NCBI RefSeq assembly: GCF_900128945.1
Contig: NZ_FQUD01000002.1
Coordinates: forward strand, 710,371-774,370
Direction of reading: 5' to 3'
Length of the DNA: 64,000 nt
DNA from: Chryseobacterium sp. OV279
GTDB taxonomy: Bacteria; Bacteroidota; Bacteroidia; Flavobacteriales; Weeksellaceae
Numbering within the stretch: the stretch's first letter is position 1; each line of letters starts with the position of its first letter. A program made the translations under genes and the position numbers. Below the pieces are notes generated by a model. That model was not told the origin of the DNA. It saw only the letters and a program-made list of their open reading frames with translations, and did not search any database. This document shows, one piece after another, positions 7,001-15,878 of this stretch.

Positions 7001-7019
7001 ATTTTTAACTATTCTAAAT
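7001..7019 (+). promoter_or_regulatory. Fur-like box of the heme receptor operon
   Basis: ATTTTTAACTATTCTAAAT matches 15 of 18 defined positions of ATTTAGAATnATTCTAAAT. It ends 7 nt before the -7 element, exactly as in the two divergent promoters. Only this single copy is seen here. It would repress the whole receptor-to-HmuS operon when iron is plentiful. Confidence 0.6.
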
Positions 7020-7026
7020 AAAGCGT

Positions 7027-7034
7027 TATATTTG
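7027..7034 (+). promoter_or_regulatory. -7 promoter element of the heme receptor operon
   Basis: TATATTTG matches TAnnTTTG perfectly. It is 15 nt from the ATG at 7050, which predicts a very short 5' leader of about 10 nt. Confidence 0.65.
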
Positions 7035-7049
7035 CCAAAATTTTACTCT

Positions 7050-9164
7050 ATGAAGAAGAAAGTGCTTTCCGTTCTATCACTATCCATTGCCTTTTGGATG
7101 AACGCACAACAAAAAGATTCTCTTAATAAAAATAAAATAGAGGAAGTTGTCATTACAGGACAATATACACAGCAGTCGATTAATAAATCTATATATAAAG
7201 TTGACGTAATTGATGCCCAGCAGATCAAAAATATGGCTGCAACCAATGTGGCAGATGTTTTAAATCAAAGTCTTAACATACAAATTACACCAGATACCCG
7301 CTCAGGAAATTCTACCGCTAATATCATGGGGCTTGACGGGAATTATGTAAAAATATTAATTGATAATATTCCGGTAGTAGGAGATACAGGACTTGGAAGC
7401 AATATTGACCTAACCAAACTTTCCCTGAATAATGTAGAAAGAATTGAGATTGTAAAGGGAAGTATGGGGGTAGAATATGGAAATGGAGCAGTAGCCGGAG
7501 TCATCAATATTATTACCAGAAAAACAAGCACAAAAAAGGTTGCTGTAAAAGCATCTCTTCAGGAAGAAACGGTAAGAGATAACTACGACCTTAAGAAGAA
7601 AGGAAAGGGAAGACATATTCAGAACTTTAACGTAGATTATAATATAGACAACAATTGGTTTGCGAATATCAGTTTCAATCATAACCAATTCATGGGGTAC
7701 GAAGGCGAGAGTAAAGGATATAAATATTTTGGGACAGACCCGGAGATAAAAAGAGGCTATGAATGGAATCCGAAGGATCAATACGACGCTTCTGCATTGA
7801 TAAGATACAGCAAAAACAAAACTTCATTCTATTATAAACTTTCTTATCTGAACGAGAAATTTAATTTTTATAATCCTGAGACCAACAGGATTCCTCTTAA
7901 CGATGGTCTGGGAGGCGTTGTTTACCAGAGCAGAGATAGAGAATACAATACCAACAGATGGATTCATCAGTTCAATATCCAGGCAAATTTAGGGGATATC
8001 CGATATATGGGAGACTTTTCTTATCAGACCCAGGATAGAAAATACTTTGATTACAACTACGATATTCCTAACAGATCTGTTACCAGTAAAGATGAAAAAA
8101 GATCATATTATCAGACAGATATCGTGTATTCAAGAGGGATGTTCAGTAATTTTCTGAACAATAAAACTTTTGATTTCCAGCTTGGTTATGAGCTGGATTA
8201 TACCAATGGCCAGGCAGCGCTTATTGCAGGCCAGTTTTTTGGTGAATCTGTGAAAAGAAAAATCTTTACCTATTCCAATTTCCTTTCAGCGGAATGGAAT
8301 ATCTCAGATAAATTCTCATTAAGACCAGGGGCAAGACTTTCAGTAAGTGATATGTTTGATAACCAATTCAATTACTCCCTTTCTGCGAGACTGAAAACTT
8401 CTGACAACTCAAATCTGAGAGCTGTTGCCGGGACGGCCAACCGTTTTCCTACCTACGATGAGCTGTTTACTTTCTTTGTGAATATTAATCATGATGTTCA
8501 GGGAAATCCTGATCTGAATCCTGAAAAAGGGTTTTCTGCAGGTCTTTTCTGGGATCAGAATTTTTCAGCCGCTAATGACTGGAAAATAGCTTATAGTGTT
8601 AATGCACTCTATCTGGATGTACAGGACAGAATAGAAATGGTGATGATAAAAAGACCTTCCACCTATAAATATATGAACCTCAATACCTACAGAAACATGC
8701 TTTTATCTGCAAACGTAGATTTTAGAAAAGATCAGTTGGCATTTTCTTTAAGAGGTTCGGTGAATGGTACTTCTGTGTCATTAAATGAATTGGAACATAC
8801 TTCTCCTACAGATTTCCAATATCTTGTACAGGCAGGAGCATCCGTAAATTATAAACTGAAAAATATAGGGACAGGCTTTTCTCTATACTATAAATATACA
8901 GGTCCCGGAAGAAACTATGTATTGGAAAATGATATCGAAGGTTTCAGACTTGGTAAAACAGACGGTTTTCATATGATGGATTTTATCGTAAGTCAGCCAC
9001 TTTGGAAAGATCATCTTGAAGTGTCTGCGGGGGTGAAAAATATATTTGACGTTACAAGTCTGAATTCTACTTCCAGTGCAGGAGCTGGCCATATTGCAGG
9101 GGCAGACCGTATTAATTTATATTACGGAAGAAGCTATTTTGCAAGATTAATTTATCAATTTTAA
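7050..9164 (+). CDS. hmuR: TonB-dependent heme/hemoprotein receptor (HmuR-like)
   Basis: This 704-residue outer-membrane receptor has a signal peptide (MKKKVLSVLSLSIAFWMNAQ). A TonB box/plug follows (IEEVVITGQ, then NVERIEIVKGSMGVEYGNGAVAGVINI across about residues 95-150). The 22-strand barrel ends in aromatic YFARLIYQF. The segment NRFPTYDELF ... GNPDLNPEKG corresponds to the FRAP and NPNL motifs of heme receptors. A His lies between them (NINHDVQ), the position of the heme ligand in HemR-type receptors. The frame is open to a TTG at 7032, but ATG 7050 starts the signal peptide. It heads an operon with HmuY, HmuTUV and HmuS, under a Fur-like box. Confidence 0.9.
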   Translation: MKKKVLSVLSLSIAFWMNAQQKDSLNKNKIEEVVITGQYTQQSINKSIYKVDVIDAQQIKNMAATNVADVLNQSLNIQITPDTRSGNSTANIMGLDGNYVKILIDNIPVVGDTGLGSNIDLTKLSLNNVERIEIVKGSMGVEYGNGAVAGVINIITRKTSTKKVAVKASLQEETVRDNYDLKKKGKGRHIQNFNVDYNIDNNWFANISFNHNQFMGYEGESKGYKYFGTDPEIKRGYEWNPKDQYDASALIRYSKNKTSFYYKLSYLNEKFNFYNPETNRIPLNDGLGGVVYQSRDREYNTNRWIHQFNIQANLGDIRYMGDFSYQTQDRKYFDYNYDIPNRSVTSKDEKRSYYQTDIVYSRGMFSNFLNNKTFDFQLGYELDYTNGQAALIAGQFFGESVKRKIFTYSNFLSAEWNISDKFSLRPGARLSVSDMFDNQFNYSLSARLKTSDNSNLRAVAGTANRFPTYDELFTFFVNINHDVQGNPDLNPEKGFSAGLFWDQNFSAANDWKIAYSVNALYLDVQDRIEMVMIKRPSTYKYMNLNTYRNMLLSANVDFRKDQLAFSLRGSVNGTSVSLNELEHTSPTDFQYLVQAGASVNYKLKNIGTGFSLYYKYTGPGRNYVLENDIEGFRLGKTDGFHMMDFIVSQPLWKDHLEVSAGVKNIFDVTSLNSTSSAGAGHIAGADRINLYYGRSYFARLIYQF

Positions 9165-9179
9165 AACTAAGCTATCATT

Positions 9180-10286
9180 ATGAAATATTTAAAAATAGTA
9201 TCTCTTCTGTCCATCATCGCTTTGCAGTCATGTCTGTCAGCAGATGAAGATCCGGTGCCGGTTGCTCCTCTTACGGGATCAGTAGTAGATGTTGCAGTAG
9301 GAGGACCTACAGAACCTAACCAGGTGTGGATTGATTTAAGTGACTACAAAAATGCGGTTACTAATACAAGAACAGACTGGGACCTTGGGTTTTATACAGG
9401 AGATGCATTTCGCGTAGTGATCAATGGATCTATAGCAATGACAGTTGCAAAAGTTCCTAATGCCACAGATATCAACATGGTAAAGGAATCAGATGTTGCT
9501 GCACTGAAAACAACGGCTCAGGTGGGAACATTCAATGCTTCCAATATGCAATATGTTGATAATCCTATTGGAAATTTCCTGACACAAACTACAGGAATCG
9601 ATGCCATTAAAGAAAACGATGCAGAAAATCCGATTTATCTGGTGAACATGGGAAGGGATGTTCCACCTTCCAGCAATATTGGAGCCGGATCTGTAAATTT
9701 ATCAGGAGCTGCGAGAGGCTGGAAGAAAGTGCAGATTCTACGTGCCCTGAACGGATACAAAATACGTTATGCTGATGTAGAAGCCACAACTTATAAGGAA
9801 TATCTTATCGCAAAAGATACAGAGTATAATTTTACCTATTTCAATCTTAAGACCGGAGCACCCGCTAAGGTACAGCCTAAAAAGAAAAAATGGGATTTAG
9901 CATTTACAACGTTTACCAACGAAGTATTCTCAGCTCCGACTACCAGTGCGGGAAGCTATTTCTATGCTGATTTTATTATCACCAATACGCTGGATGGCGT
10001 TGGAGTATATCAGGTAAATGCAGGAGGTAATCTTGAACAGGCTTATAATGCATTCAAATTAAGTGATGTAGATCAGTCTAAATTTATTTTTAATGACCAG
10101 CGAGCTCTTGGAGATAAATGGAGAACGACTACCGGAACACCGGATATACCACAACCATTTGTATACTCAGACCGCTTTTTTGTCCTAAAAGATGCAGAAG
10201 GATTTTATTTTAAATTGAGATTCAATGCTATGAAAGACAAAAATGGAAACCGTGGTGCTTCCAATTTTGAATTTGACCCTTTATAA
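9180..10286 (+). CDS. hmuY: HmuY family heme-binding lipoprotein
   Basis: This 368-residue surface lipoprotein has a type II signal peptide with lipobox LQSC (Cys18). The HmuY fold follows, marked by the paired strands TDWDLGFYTGDAFRVVING near the N-terminus and KKWDLAFTTFTNEVFSAP in the second half. HmuY captures heme from host or environmental hemoproteins and delivers it to the HmuR receptor. The gene is 15 bp downstream of the receptor gene in the same operon. Unlike the HmuY-like protein at 4220-5518, it has no T9SS tail, so the island encodes two differently anchored HmuY-type proteins. Heme ligands were not assigned. Confidence 0.85.
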   Translation: MKYLKIVSLLSIIALQSCLSADEDPVPVAPLTGSVVDVAVGGPTEPNQVWIDLSDYKNAVTNTRTDWDLGFYTGDAFRVVINGSIAMTVAKVPNATDINMVKESDVAALKTTAQVGTFNASNMQYVDNPIGNFLTQTTGIDAIKENDAENPIYLVNMGRDVPPSSNIGAGSVNLSGAARGWKKVQILRALNGYKIRYADVEATTYKEYLIAKDTEYNFTYFNLKTGAPAKVQPKKKKWDLAFTTFTNEVFSAPTTSAGSYFYADFIITNTLDGVGVYQVNAGGNLEQAYNAFKLSDVDQSKFIFNDQRALGDKWRTTTGTPDIPQPFVYSDRFFVLKDAEGFYFKLRFNAMKDKNGNRGASNFEFDPL

Positions 10287-10308
10287 TCAATCAAATAAAT
10301 CGTATATC

Positions 10309-11187
10309 ATGAAAAAAATAATTCTTGCAGCTTCCATTCTGATGGCAGTGTATTCATGCAAAAAAGAAGAAGGTGCAAAAAAAGAAAATACAACAGAAAC
10401 CTCTGCTGAAGCTCCGAAAAGCAACAATAAAATTGTTACACTAAGCGGTGGAGTTACAGAAATTGTAAGTGCATTGGGCCATGAAAAAGAAATCGTAGGA
10501 ACAGATGTTACAAGTACTTATCCTGAAACTTTAAAAACTACAGCTAAAGGACTTGGTCATGTAAGATCAATGACGATTGAGCCTATCATGGCGGTAAATC
10601 CTACTTTAATTTTAGCTTCAGAAAAAGATATCAATCCTGAATTGATGACCAAGATTAAATCTTCAGGAATCAAAGTTGAGGTTTTCAAACAGGATTACAC
10701 CGTAGATGGAACCAAAAAACTAATTGCTGATGTAGCAAAAGCGGTTGGAAATACAGAGTATCAGAAATTAAATGATAAAATCGATGCTGATTTAAAGCAA
10801 ATCCAGCCTATCGCTAAAAAACCTAAAGTATTGTTCATCTACGCAAGAGGAAACATGCTGATGGTTTCAGGAACAAAAACACCAATGGATGCACTGATCA
10901 GCCTTGCCGGCGGACAGAATGCCGTAACCGATTTCGAAGATTTCAAACCTTTGACACCGGAAGCAGTCGTAAAAGCTAATCCGGATGTTTTATTCTTCTT
11001 CTCAACCGGCCTTGAAGGTGCAGGAGGAAACGAAGGAGCACTTAAAATGCCGGGCGTAGCACAAACCAACGCAGGTAAAAACAAGAAGATCATCGCAATG
11101 GATGGAGGGTTAGTTTCAGGTTTCGGACCTAGACTAGGAGAAGCAGCATTAGGATTAAACAAACTTTTAATTGAGAACACAAAGTAA
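10309..11187 (+). CDS. hmuT: Heme ABC transporter substrate-binding lipoprotein (HmuT)
   Basis: This 292-residue class III periplasmic-binding protein has lipobox VYSC (Cys17), a charged linker, and a Fe/B12-type binding domain beginning KIVTLSGGVTEIVSALG. Characteristic parts are the EIVGTDVTSTYPE loop, a long connecting helix around residues 120-165, and the GFGPRLGEAALGLNKLL C-terminus. It would accept heme released by the TonB receptor and feed HmuUV. The ATG at 10309 gives the signal peptide; the frame is open further upstream into the HmuY gene. It overlaps the permease gene by 17 bp. Confidence 0.9.
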   Translation: MKKIILAASILMAVYSCKKEEGAKKENTTETSAEAPKSNNKIVTLSGGVTEIVSALGHEKEIVGTDVTSTYPETLKTTAKGLGHVRSMTIEPIMAVNPTLILASEKDINPELMTKIKSSGIKVEVFKQDYTVDGTKKLIADVAKAVGNTEYQKLNDKIDADLKQIQPIAKKPKVLFIYARGNMLMVSGTKTPMDALISLAGGQNAVTDFEDFKPLTPEAVVKANPDVLFFFSTGLEGAGGNEGALKMPGVAQTNAGKNKKIIAMDGGLVSGFGPRLGEAALGLNKLLIENTK

Positions 11188-12211
11188 ACTGTACTTTTAT
11201 CTAATAATAGGTGCCGTACTGCTTGCTATCATAGCAGTACTGGCGCTTAATACTGGAGTCTACGACTTCGGAGGAATGTCACCCTTCAAAGTTTTATGGC
11301 AATATATAAAAGGAGATCCCGACTTATCTATAAGCAACAAATATGTGATCTGGGATGTGCGGGCAGCAAGGATCATTATGGCCATTTTAATAGGAAGCAT
11401 GCTGGCGGTTTCCGGAACCGGTCTGCAGGGGCTTTTCAAAAACCCTCTGGCGACAGGAGATCTGATAGGTCTTACATCCGGGGCAACATTACTGGCGGCA
11501 ATTGCCATTGTTTTAGGAGGACATTTCAAACAGTATCTTCCTGAAGCCGTACAATTTTCAATAGTAGGCATTGCAGCATTTATTGGTTCCCTTTTATCCA
11601 TGATGCTTGTATACAGGATTTCTACGGCTGGTGGAAAAACCAATGTAGTGATGATGCTTCTTTCCGGAGTAGCCATTACCGCAATCGGGTTTTCGATCAC
11701 CGGATTTTTGATCTATATTTCAAAAGATGAGCAACTCAGAGACCTTACGTTCTGGAATCTGGGAAGTCTGGCGGCAGCGACGTGGACGAAAAATATTATT
11801 TTAGCAGTCGTTCTGGTCATTTCTTACATCATTCTGCTTCCAAAGGGAAAGGCTTTAAATGCCATGATGCTTGGGGAAAAAGATGCACAGCATTTAGGAA
11901 TCAATGTGGAAAAGCTTAAAAAGCAGATCATTATTATTGTCGCATTAATGGTGGGAACATGTGTGGCATTTTCAGGAACGATAGGATTTGTAGGGCTTAT
12001 TGTCCCTTACATTCTAAGACTTTTGTTTAAATCCAATTACACATTTATCCTGCCTTTATCAGCCATATGCGGAAGTATATTATTGTTGACGGCAGATACG
12101 TTCAGCAGAAGTATTGTAGAACCTTCGGAACTTCCGATCGGGATTCTTACAGCACTGATGGGAGGTCCTATTTTTATTGCTATTTTAGTTAAATTCAAAA
12201 AATCTCTGTAA
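11171..12211 (+). CDS. hmuU: Heme ABC transporter permease (FecCD family, HmuU)
   Basis: This 346-residue FecCD/BtuC-type permease has about ten membrane helices. Family motifs include RAARIIMAILIGSMLAVSGT, QGLFKNPLATGDLIGLTSGA and GTIGFVGLIVPYILRLL, the last before the cytoplasmic coupling helix. It forms the inner-membrane channel for heme with the HmuV ATPase. Translation appears to start at TTG 11171 within the end of hmuT, because no in-frame ATG precedes the first helix; this suggests translational coupling. It overlaps the following ATPase gene in a TAATG junction. Confidence 0.9.
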   Translation: MRTQSKLYFYLIIGAVLLAIIAVLALNTGVYDFGGMSPFKVLWQYIKGDPDLSISNKYVIWDVRAARIIMAILIGSMLAVSGTGLQGLFKNPLATGDLIGLTSGATLLAAIAIVLGGHFKQYLPEAVQFSIVGIAAFIGSLLSMMLVYRISTAGGKTNVVMMLLSGVAITAIGFSITGFLIYISKDEQLRDLTFWNLGSLAAATWTKNIILAVVLVISYIILLPKGKALNAMMLGEKDAQHLGINVEKLKKQIIIIVALMVGTCVAFSGTIGFVGLIVPYILRLLFKSNYTFILPLSAICGSILLLTADTFSRSIVEPSELPIGILTALMGGPIFIAILVKFKKSL

Positions 12212-12981
12212 TGATAAAGGCACATCAGATCAGTTACAAACACAAAGACTTCCATATTCTGGACGGGATAGATGTTGCTCTTGGATACGGTGAATTTCTT
12301 GCCATTGTAGGCCCGAACGGAGCCGGAAAATCAAGTTTGCTAAGCGTTTTGGCTAATGAGATCAAGTCCAGACAGAAAATACTGTTTAAAGATAAAGATA
12401 TCACGCAATGGGATGTGAGAGAACTGTCTCAGCACAAGGCTAAATTTTCTCAGCACAACAGCAATGATATTCCGCTTGAAGTAAAAGATGTGATCATGAT
12501 GGGAAGGTATCCCTATTTCGATGCCCAACCCGGAAAAGAAGATCTTGAAGCCATGAATAATATGATGTATGAAACCGACATCTTTCACCTTAAAGACAGA
12601 GAATACAACACCCTGTCCGGAGGTGAAAAGCAGCGTGTACATCTTTCAAGAGTCATGGCGCAGCTCGAAAATGAAATTGCCCACAAGCTGGTCTTTCTCG
12701 ATGAGCCGCTGAATAATTTGGACATCAAACATCAGTATAAGGCGTTGGAAATTATTAAAAAATTCACCAAAAAAGCCAACAGCGCTATCGTTGTACTGCA
12801 TGATCTGAATCTGGCAGCCCAGTTTGCCGACAAAATTTTATTAATGAAATCAGGAAAGGTGTCTGCATACGGAACGCCACAGGAAGTATTCACAGCTGAA
12901 AATATCAGTCATGCCTATAATTTTCCGTGCACCATCTGCGAACACCCAATTACCAATAACCCAATGATCATTTTTGGATAA
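12211..12981 (+). CDS. hmuV: Heme ABC transporter ATP-binding protein (HmuV)
   Basis: This 256-residue ABC ATPase has Walker A GPNGAGKSS (residues 34-42), Q-loop in KFSQHNSND, signature LSGGEKQRV, Walker B LVFLDEP and switch His in VVLHDLNLAAQFADK. The closest pattern is the heme importer ATPase family (HmuV/ChuV). It energises heme uptake through HmuU. The start ATG overlaps the hmuU stop codon in TAATG, and the gene ends 2 bp before the methyltransferase gene. Confidence 0.9.
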   Translation: MIKAHQISYKHKDFHILDGIDVALGYGEFLAIVGPNGAGKSSLLSVLANEIKSRQKILFKDKDITQWDVRELSQHKAKFSQHNSNDIPLEVKDVIMMGRYPYFDAQPGKEDLEAMNNMMYETDIFHLKDREYNTLSGGEKQRVHLSRVMAQLENEIAHKLVFLDEPLNNLDIKHQYKALEIIKKFTKKANSAIVVLHDLNLAAQFADKILLMKSGKVSAYGTPQEVFTAENISHAYNFPCTICEHPITNNPMIIFG

Positions 12982-12983
12982 CC

Positions 12984-13634
12984 ATGGAAAAAGATGAATT
13001 AAAAATCCTCGCTCAGAACCTTGCCAATCCACAGGGAGAAAAAGGAGTTGAGATCGGCGAGATGATGAACGCTACCAACATCAGCATGACCTTAGAAAGC
13101 GTCAAAACGCTTTTAATAGAAGATGATGAACACATCCTTGAAATAGGACACGGAAATGCCGGACATCTGAAAAATATTTTAAGCAGAGCCCAAAATCTGA
13201 AATACACAGGAGTAGATATTTCTGAAACCATGTACAATGAAGCAAAAAAGCTGAACAAAGACTTTGAAAGCCATGCCGATTTTGTATTGTATGAAGGAAA
13301 AAAACTTCCCTTTGAAGATAAAACGTTTGATAAAATATTTACCGTCAATACCGTTTATTTCTGGGAAAACCCGGTTGAGTTTCTCAATGAGATCTACAGA
13401 GTTTTAAAGAATGACGGAACTTTCGTTCTTACTTTCGGACAGAGAAAATTCATGGAAACGCTGCCGTTTACGGAATTTAATTTCACCATGTACAGCAACA
13501 GCGAAATGGAGGAGTTGGTTTCCAAAAGCCACTTCAAGAGAATGAAAATTTCTGAAAAAGAGGAAGATATTCAAAGCAAATCCGGAAACGAAACCATCCA
13601 CAGAATTTATACAGTTTTAACCATAAAAAAATAA
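12984..13634 (+). CDS. Class I SAM-dependent methyltransferase in the heme operon
   Basis: This 216-residue Rossmann methyltransferase has motif I ILEIGHGNAGHL, GVDISETMYNEA, motif post-I LPFEDKTFDKIFTVN and YRVLKNDGTFVLTFG, the pattern of Methyltransf_11/UbiE-like enzymes. It contains no metal or radical-SAM cysteines. The gene lies 2 bp after hmuV and 4 bp before hmuS, so it is co-transcribed with heme import and utilisation genes. Its substrate is unknown; a heme-derived tetrapyrrole or a metabolite linked to heme breakdown is a reasonable guess from position only. Confidence 0.85.
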   Translation: MEKDELKILAQNLANPQGEKGVEIGEMMNATNISMTLESVKTLLIEDDEHILEIGHGNAGHLKNILSRAQNLKYTGVDISETMYNEAKKLNKDFESHADFVLYEGKKLPFEDKTFDKIFTVNTVYFWENPVEFLNEIYRVLKNDGTFVLTFGQRKFMETLPFTEFNFTMYSNSEMEELVSKSHFKRMKISEKEEDIQSKSGNETIHRIYTVLTIKK

Positions 13635-13638
13635 AATA

Positions 13639-14667
13639 ATGAGCACGTTAGTTAATGATTTAAAGGAAAAATGGGAAGCTCTGAAAGCAGAAAATCCACA
13701 TATAAGAATAAGAAACGCTGCGGCACAGTTAGGCGTAAGCGAAGCTGAATTATTGGTAACAAGCATTGGAGAAGGCGTTACGGTTCTGAATGCTGATTTC
13801 CCTGCTATCCTTACCGAAGCAGAGAAACTTGGAAAAGTTATGGCCCTTACCCGCAACGACGAATGCGTGCACGAAAGAAAAGGAATTTACCAGAACGGTG
13901 ATTTCAGCAGTCCTCATGCACAGCTTTTCGTAGGAGAAGATATTGACCTTAGAATATTCCTTAACCACTGGAAATCTGCATTCGCAGTAGTGGAAGGAGA
14001 TAAAAAAAGCCTTCAGTTTTTTGGAAAAGACGGTCTTGCCCTTCATAAGATCTATCTGACAAAAAACAGTGAGGAAGCAGCTTTCGATGCGATTGTAGAA
14101 CAGTTCAAGGCTGAAGATCAGAATCAGGCATTCGCTGTTGAGGCAGTGGCTCCAAAAGCTCCTGAAAAAGCAGATGCTGAAATTGATGCGGAAGGATTCA
14201 AAAAAGCATGGACAGAATTAAAAGATACCCACGATTTCTTTATGATGACAAGAAAATTCGGGGTAAGCAGAACTCAGGCATTAAGACTGGCTCCGGAAGG
14301 ATTTGCTAAAAAAATCGATAATGCTAAAGTGGTGAATGTTCTTGAAGATGCTTCAGAAAAGAATATTCCAATTATGGTATTCGTTGGAAACAGGGGAATC
14401 ATCCAGATTCACACCGGAAATGTGAAGAAAACACTTTGGCACCAGCAGTGGTTCAATGTAATGGATCCGGATTTCAACTTACACCTTGATGTGACAAAAA
14501 TTGCAGAAGCATGGATCGTGAAGAAACCTACTGAAGACGGAGAAGTAACGGCTATCGAAGTATTCAACAAAGAAGGAGACTTCATCGTTCAGTTCTTCGG
14601 AAAGAGAAAGCCGGGAATCCCTGAACTTCAGGAGTGGAAAGATCTCGTAGCAGAATTAGAGAAATAA
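13639..14667 (+). CDS. hmuS: Hemin-degrading factor / heme utilisation protein (HmuS/ChuS-like)
   Basis: This 342-residue cytoplasmic protein has two tandem repeats of the HemS/ChuX domain, matching E. coli ChuS (342 aa) in length. The first repeat carries ALTRNDECVHERKGIY, the family's signature, and DLRIFLNHWKSAFAV. The second carries NRGIIQIHTGNVKKTLW, HQQWFNVMDPDFNLHL and VFNKEGDFIVQFFGKRKPG. Family members bind heme and either open the ring or pass it on. It is the last gene of the receptor-to-hmuS operon, followed by a terminator. Whether it degrades heme or only carries it cannot be told from sequence. Confidence 0.9.
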   Translation: MSTLVNDLKEKWEALKAENPHIRIRNAAAQLGVSEAELLVTSIGEGVTVLNADFPAILTEAEKLGKVMALTRNDECVHERKGIYQNGDFSSPHAQLFVGEDIDLRIFLNHWKSAFAVVEGDKKSLQFFGKDGLALHKIYLTKNSEEAAFDAIVEQFKAEDQNQAFAVEAVAPKAPEKADAEIDAEGFKKAWTELKDTHDFFMMTRKFGVSRTQALRLAPEGFAKKIDNAKVVNVLEDASEKNIPIMVFVGNRGIIQIHTGNVKKTLWHQQWFNVMDPDFNLHLDVTKIAEAWIVKKPTEDGEVTAIEVFNKEGDFIVQFFGKRKPGIPELQEWKDLVAELEK

Positions 14668-14687
14668 TAATTAGATGATTTTGAATG

Positions 14688-14724
14688 GGCCGTTTTGTTT
14701 TTTAATTCAAGACGGCCTTTTGTT
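14688..14724 (+). terminator. Terminator after the heme operon
   Basis: The stem GGCCGT/ACGGCC (14688-14693 with 14712-14717) with an 18-nt AT-rich loop is followed by TTTTGTTTTTG. It lies 20 bp after the hmuS stop codon. Confidence 0.7.
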
Positions 14725-14990
14725 TTTGATGCAGATCACTAGATTTGCTTAAGAATAAATAAATCGCAATTTTTTTTAACCACAAAAGTCACAAAAGTTT
14801 ATTAAAGACTTTAGTTATTTCTAAAGTTAATACATTGCGCATAAGAAGTACACTTAAGTTGTGTGAAAATCTTTTGTAGTTTAAAATCAGCGTACAAATT
14901 TGTGTTATCTGTACAGCAATATTTGTGTAATTTGTGTTTAAATCAATTAAAATCAGCGTAAAAATTTGTATAATTTGTGTTTAAATAAAA
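14725..14990. repeat. Intergenic direct repeats of TTTGTGTTTAAAT type
   Basis: This AT-rich gap contains two good copies of a unit that begins AAAATCAGCGTA, continues AAATTTGT and ends TTTGTGTTTAAAT, near 14882-14942 and 14949-14985. Upstream is a CACAAAAGTCACAAAAG word near 14781-14798. The same word style recurs near 49940-50020. No gene is visible. Confidence 0.5.
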
Positions 14991-14995
14991 TAAAA

Positions 14996-15868
14996 ATGAA
15001 GAATATTTTCATAGCCGTTTTGCTGGCAGGTTTTTGCTCATTAAGCGGGCAGGAGATCAGAGCCTATCAGTTTTATGACAAGAAAGGGAAAGAAGTAAAG
15101 ACTGAAAAACTGGTTAAAGAACTGGCTGAATATGATGTGGTTTTCTTTGGTGAAAATCATAACAGTTCTATCAACCATTGGCTTCAGCTGAAAGTGACGG
15201 AAGGTTTATTTCAAAAGAAAAACGGACAGATCATCCTGGGTGCAGAAATGTTCGAAAGAGATAATCAGTCGCAGCTGAATCAATATCTGGAAGGAAAATT
15301 TGATGCTAAAACATTGAAAGATTCCGCCCGTTTGTGGAATAATTACGCAACGGATTACAAACCTTTGGTTGATTTTGCTAAAGCTAAAAAACTGAACTTT
15401 ATCGCAACCAATATTCCAAGAAAATATGCGTCTCAGACGGCAAAAGAAGGTTTGGAATCTTTGAACAAATTAAGTGACAAAGAGAAAGCTTATATCGCTC
15501 AGCTTCCGATTAAAGTAACGCTGGATACTCCCGGGTATCAGGAAATGAAAGCGATGATGGGTGATCATGCGGAAGGAACAAAAGTGATGAATTTCATCTC
15601 CGCACAGGCTACGAAAGATGCTACCATGGCTGAATCTATCCTGAAAAGTATGCAGGCCGGAAAAACGTTTATCCATTACAACGGAAATTATCACAGTAAG
15701 GAATTCGGTGGAATTTTTTGGTACATTAAGCAGAAGAACCCGAGTCTTAAAATGGCGGTGATCTCTGTTTTTGAATCTGAAGATCCTGAACTGAAAGTTC
15801 CTGCGAAAGAATATAGCCCGACAGATTTCAATCTGATCATTCCGGCTGATATGACAAAAACATTTTAA
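14996..15868 (+). CDS. ChaN-like iron/heme-regulated protein
   Basis: This 290-residue exported protein has an N-terminal signal peptide (MKNIFIAVLLAGFCSLSGQ) and one ChaN (DUF399) domain. Family segments are VVFFGENHNSSINHWLQ, ILGAEMFERDNQSQLNQY and FIHYNGNYHSKEFGGIFWY. ChaN of Campylobacter is an iron-regulated lipoprotein that binds paired hemes; related proteins adopt an EreA-like fold. No lipobox cysteine is clear here. Its position right after the heme operon supports a role in heme storage or handling at the membrane. It follows the hmuS terminator, so it probably has its own promoter; no Fur-like box was found upstream. Confidence 0.85.
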   Translation: MKNIFIAVLLAGFCSLSGQEIRAYQFYDKKGKEVKTEKLVKELAEYDVVFFGENHNSSINHWLQLKVTEGLFQKKNGQIILGAEMFERDNQSQLNQYLEGKFDAKTLKDSARLWNNYATDYKPLVDFAKAKKLNFIATNIPRKYASQTAKEGLESLNKLSDKEKAYIAQLPIKVTLDTPGYQEMKAMMGDHAEGTKVMNFISAQATKDATMAESILKSMQAGKTFIHYNGNYHSKEFGGIFWYIKQKNPSLKMAVISVFESEDPELKVPAKEYSPTDFNLIIPADMTKTF

Positions 15869-15878
15869 AATTCAATAG

